From assembly GCA_001599755.1 (NCBI GenBank), contig BCHX01000008.1, positions 2,170,001-2,234,000 of the forward strand: 64,000 nucleotides of DNA. Direction: 5' to 3'. Shown here piece after piece: positions 60,401 to 64,000 of this stretch. Source of the DNA: Gliomastix tumulicola. Taxonomy: Eukaryota > Ascomycota > Sordariomycetes > Hypocreales > Bionectriaceae. The notes below the pieces were generated by a model. It was not told the origin of the DNA, searched no databases, and saw only the letters and a list, made by a program, of their open reading frames with translations. The translations under genes were made by a program, and so were the position numbers. Within the stretch, counting starts at the first letter, position 1, and the number at the start of each line of letters is the position of its first letter.

Positions 60401-63400
60401 GGGGATGCCTGAATAGTTCGAGTGACCAGGTCCTTTTGCTCGAATGCAGCCTGCCACTTACTAACTTGGTGCGGCTCAGACGTATGCACAACGACGGCAC
60501 CCTCGGGGGCCAGTGCTCCGGCAAGTTCCTGCGCCAAGCCAACGTGATCGACGGCAGAATTATCGTCAGCCACGACAGCGAGATCATAGACACCGGTCGG
60601 GGCTGGGGCTTCGTCAGAAAGATATGATGTGGTTAGCTTGCCTATGCCCGGCTGGCGACCGACAAGGCGAGTTAGCTCAGAGTAGACTGCAGAGGACGTC
60701 TTCTCGTCTCCGGAAATGAAAAGCGTGTCGTCAATGGCCTTCTTATGTGTCAAGCAGTCCAGCCAGAATCCCAGCAGGCTCTTGCCACTAGATTGAAGCA
60801 GGTTGACAAGGCCATCACCCTTGGGAAAGAAGTCCGCGTCAACTTGCCAGTCAACAGTCGCGGACTTCTTAGTTCCGCTCTGCACCCCTGAAGAGGTGGA
60901 ATCGCTTTCGGAAGACGTCACCTGTCGCAGATGGAAACCGGAGGCGACAATCTTAGGTCCCGACCACTCGCTGTCAGAGACCACCAGGCTACATGAAACC
61001 TCACGTGCGGCGGGGTTCGTGGCAGTCAGCTGGCTGAATCCAAGGAACTCGGTGCCTGCTCCCTGGGGCTGTTTCGCAGAGATGAACATGTCTTCCAGTC
61101 CGAAAGGAACAGCAGCTTCCTCGGTCGGCTTCCCATTGCTGGCGGTGGCTAAGAGGAGGTGGAAGATGGCATCGAGAGTAGCAGGGTGGATGACGTGAGG
61201 ATACTCGAACTGGGCTGGCATATCAGACTTGGTGTCCGGCGTCGTGATGGTTCCGAAGGCTGCCTTGTGAGCAGGCACCGAGGTCAAAGATATGACGTTG
61301 CGGAAGCTGGGGCCGTACTCCATGCCCTTGGACTCGAGGTGCTCATAGAAGTCGTCAATGTCAATCTCGTCCTTGGTGGCATCGTCCACGAGATCTCGAT
61401 ATATCTGACTCTGGCTCTGCCAGACAGCGTCGATAGCTTCCTCGCCGTCCTCCTCGAAGTTCTTGGCATATTCCACGGAGACTGTACCGTAGCAGTGCAA
61501 AGTCCAGGCCGAGCCATTGTAAGAGAAGACTCGGAAGCCATACTGGTTGGGAATGAACCGGTCCGGCAGCAAGCTCAGACGCGTCTCAACAGCAGACTCA
61601 TCGCCGTCAGTCACGACCAGTCCTCTCTCAAAGGAGACATTGCTGAACCTGAAGCCGTGAACCTGCTTGGAGGAGTCCGAGATCTGCAAGGCGCCCTCTA
61701 GCGCCATGACAAGCATGCCTGCGCCCGGGTACAAGGTGGTTCCCGTGATCTTGTGGTCGTCGATCCACGGGTTCTCCGAGACCCGGAGGTAGTTCCGCCA
61801 TCTGGGCTCCATCGGGTTGCGCGGTCCTTCCGGCATACCGAGAAGGTCTGTTCGAGGCGCCTCAGGATACCGGATAAATCTCGTGCTGGTCGCCTCATGC
61901 CAGAAACGACGGCTGTGGTTCCAAGCATAGGTCGGAAGCTCAACAAGAGTCTTGGGCTGGCTCAGCGGCCAGCTCGAGATCCGGTTGACCGCCCGCCAGT
62001 CGATGTTGATTCCACCAGACCACAGGTCGCCGACTGCGCTGAGTGCAGTCCTGCTGGCATCCTGACCACGGACTACCAGAGACACGTAAGGGGCTTCCTT
62101 GGCAAGCTTGTTAGCCGCAGCCGTAAAAGACTGCTGCACGGGGCCCTTGAGTGCCGCATGAGGGCCTACTTCGATAACTCCGCCCCAGCGGAAGCGGGTG
62201 GTACGGCTCGAAGCACCGGAGGACTTGACATCATGTGCAAGGATACCAGCAACGGCATCCGCGAACTCGACGGTGTTGCACATGTTGGACTTCCAGTAGT
62301 GCGCGTCGAGGTCGCCTTGCTGCACAATCTTGCCCGTTAGCGACGAGTACATGACAACGCTTCTGCTGCCGGGAAGCTGCTCAATGTGGCCCATTCGCTC
62401 AATGTAGCTGTCGGCGACATCCATCATATGAGGCGAATGATACGCCGTCTTGACCTTCAGCTTGCGGGCGAACTTCTCGTCGGCCGTGATGCTCTTCTCC
62501 AGGGCGTCGATGGCAGCCACGTCACCGGACAGCGTCACGCTCTGGGGGCTGTTCACACAGGCAACGACGGCCGAGCCCTCAGGAACCTGCGCGAGGTACA
62601 CCTTGGCTTCCTCGCGCGAGAGGCCAGCGGCCATCATGGCGCCCTCACGCGGCACGCTGGCAGAGCTCACGCCACGGGCATACGCGATCCTGACAGCATC
62701 ATCGTGCGAGATGTAAGACGCAGCATACGCAGCCGCGATCTCGCCGCTCGAGTGGCCAACCACGGCGGAGGGAGCCACGCCCCAGGACCGGAGGAGGTCG
62801 ACGAGGGCCACCTGCAGGACGGTGCACAGCGTCTGGCTGAACTCGGGCAGCACGATGCGTGAGCCTTCGGTCTTGGAGAGCTCCTCCAGCGCGTCCCACT
62901 CGCAGCCGTACTCGGCGAGAAAGCGTCTGGATTCCTGTACGCTCTGCGCGAAGACGGGCTGGCACATCAGCTGGACGCCCATCGCAGCCCACTGCGCGCC
63001 CTGGCCGGTGAAGACGAAGAGGAGGTCCGTGTTTGTGCGGGAGGCTCGGGATCTCTTCGGTGCCGGTGCGGCGAGCTCGGTGGTCAGCTCCGAGAGTGAC
63101 GATGCAACTGCGAAGGCTCGGTAGTCATGGTGTGTACGGCGCTCGGAAAGAGTGTAGGCAAGATCGTTGAGGTAATGCTCGTCGTCTTTGGCAAGCTTGA
63201 GATTCTCAAAATCGGCCTTGTGCACGTCGAAAAGCCGCTGGATGCCGGCCTGGTCTCTGGAACTGAGAACGAAGACCCTGCTCACGGGGCCGAGATCGAC
63301 GCTGCTGGTGGGTGTCGACGGATAGGTCACGCTGATGCCGGACTCAGAACCGTCATCCTCATCAACCACCGTGTTGTGGTTGCCAACCAGACCACGCTCG

Positions 63401-64000
63401 GACAGGTAGTGGAACGCGTCGTCCATAATGACGTGGGCGTTTGCTCCTCCGAATCCAAAAGAGTTCACGCTGATGCGTCTTCGGCCGCGGCTCGGCCAAG
63501 GCATGGTGTGCTCTGGAAGCGCAAGGTTCCATTCATCGAAGTGCAGCGCCGGGTTGCGTCGTTGCACGTCGTACGTCGGAACCAGCATGCCCTTCTCGAG
63601 GCAGAGAACGGCCTTGAAAATACCGGCTAAGCCCGAGCAGCCCTCTGTGTGGCCGACATTTGGCTTGATGCTGCCAACATAAAGGGGGCCAAGACCTGCT
63701 GCTCGGCGTGCTGAGCCGATAGTGTCAGCGATTGCAGACAGCTCGATGGGATCCTATCTCAAGTTAACAACGTATCCATATATCAGGTTGGGAAGAAGGT
63801 AATCGTACTCCGACAGGAGTACCAGTTCCGTGGCTCTCGAAATACTCGGTCGAGGAAAGGTTCAGACCGGCGGCCTGGTATGTCCGACGGATGAGCTCTG
63901 CCTGGGCCTCCGAGCTCGGCTGAGTAATGCTGGGCGTCTTTCCGTCGGCGTTAGCGCCAGTATGTCGAATCACCGCTCGGATGGTGTCTCCGTCGCGAAG
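57471..64000 (-). CDS. Highly reducing type I polyketide synthase, 3' part (N-terminus beyond window)
   Basis: The last 2,114 residues of a reducing iterative PKS in four exons: 64000-63809, 63753-58468, 58398-57696, 57634-57471. Domain order: the KS C-terminal half (HGTGTPVG, KPNVGHTEG; the catalytic Cys is off-window); acyltransferase (FTGQGAQWAAMG, GHSSGE with Ser near 62,745); dehydratase (His in WIDDHK near 61,754, Asp in HPATLDAIFH). A shrunken methyltransferase-like segment (about 60,850-60,450) lacks a SAM-binding glycine motif. An enoylreductase-like region reads HNAASALGQ where HAAAGGVGQ is usual. The ketoreductase has AGGLGALG and FSSITGV/SNYASGN. The C-terminal ACP has VDSLKAVEMRN. 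ER and C-methyltransferase are probably inactive; KR, DH, AT and ACP look competent. Product unknown. Confidence 0.92.

Overview
The window looks like a filamentous ascomycete (Pezizomycotina) genome. Protein genes carry short GT-AG introns of about 50-105 bp. Zn2Cys6 regulators, P450s, an RTA1-like protein and a highly reducing polyketide synthase are present. A 29-kb block of retrotransposons has been mutated to near-pure A+T in the manner of repeat-induced point mutation (RIP). I cannot name the species. All exon coordinates come from reading frames, splice consensus and family resemblance by eye; no database search was possible.

Left arm (1-14691, normal composition): a P450 relic whose middle is inverted (290-1760), two apparently intact P450 genes on + (2423-4296, 4806-6642), a four-to-seven-pass membrane protein on - (7198-8027), an RTA1-like membrane protein on - (9426-10436), and an 11-exon sterol-type UDP-glucosyltransferase on - (11210-14319) that appears to carry a one-base frameshift.

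Centre (14692-43604): one Copia-type element (145-bp LTRs, TTAGG target duplication) holding two Ty3/Gypsy-type elements at sites 4 bp apart. One of these two holds a third. All four have matched LTRs and 5-bp target duplications and point the same way. Every ORF is destroyed by C-to-T / G-to-A change. The stack sits in what was a roughly 465-bp divergent promoter between the glucosyltransferase and a UPC2-like Zn2Cys6 regulator.

Right arm (43605-64000): the UPC2-like regulator (43703-45244), an 'ipa'-type fungal protein of unknown function (45745-47943), an MFS sugar-porter-type transporter (48505-50294), a HAL2-like bisphosphate nucleotidase (-, 50789-51865) divergent from a glycerophosphodiester phosphodiesterase (52409-53224), a second Zn2Cys6 regulator (53771-55600), an old-yellow-enzyme reductase (56238-57356), and the 3' part of a reducing PKS (-, 57471 to beyond 64000) whose methyltransferase and enoylreductase regions look inactive.

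How the genes may fit together (inference): the glucosyltransferase, UPC2-like regulator and RTA1-like protein suggest a sterol/membrane-lipid module. The transporter, nucleotidase and phosphodiesterase suggest phosphodiester or inositol-phosphate scavenging. The PKS, OYE and possibly the P450s and second regulator suggest a secondary-metabolite locus cut by the right edge. The strongest observations are the nested transposon stack with a RIP boundary inside its terminal repeats, the split divergent promoter, the internally inverted P450, and the single-base lesion in the glucosyltransferase.
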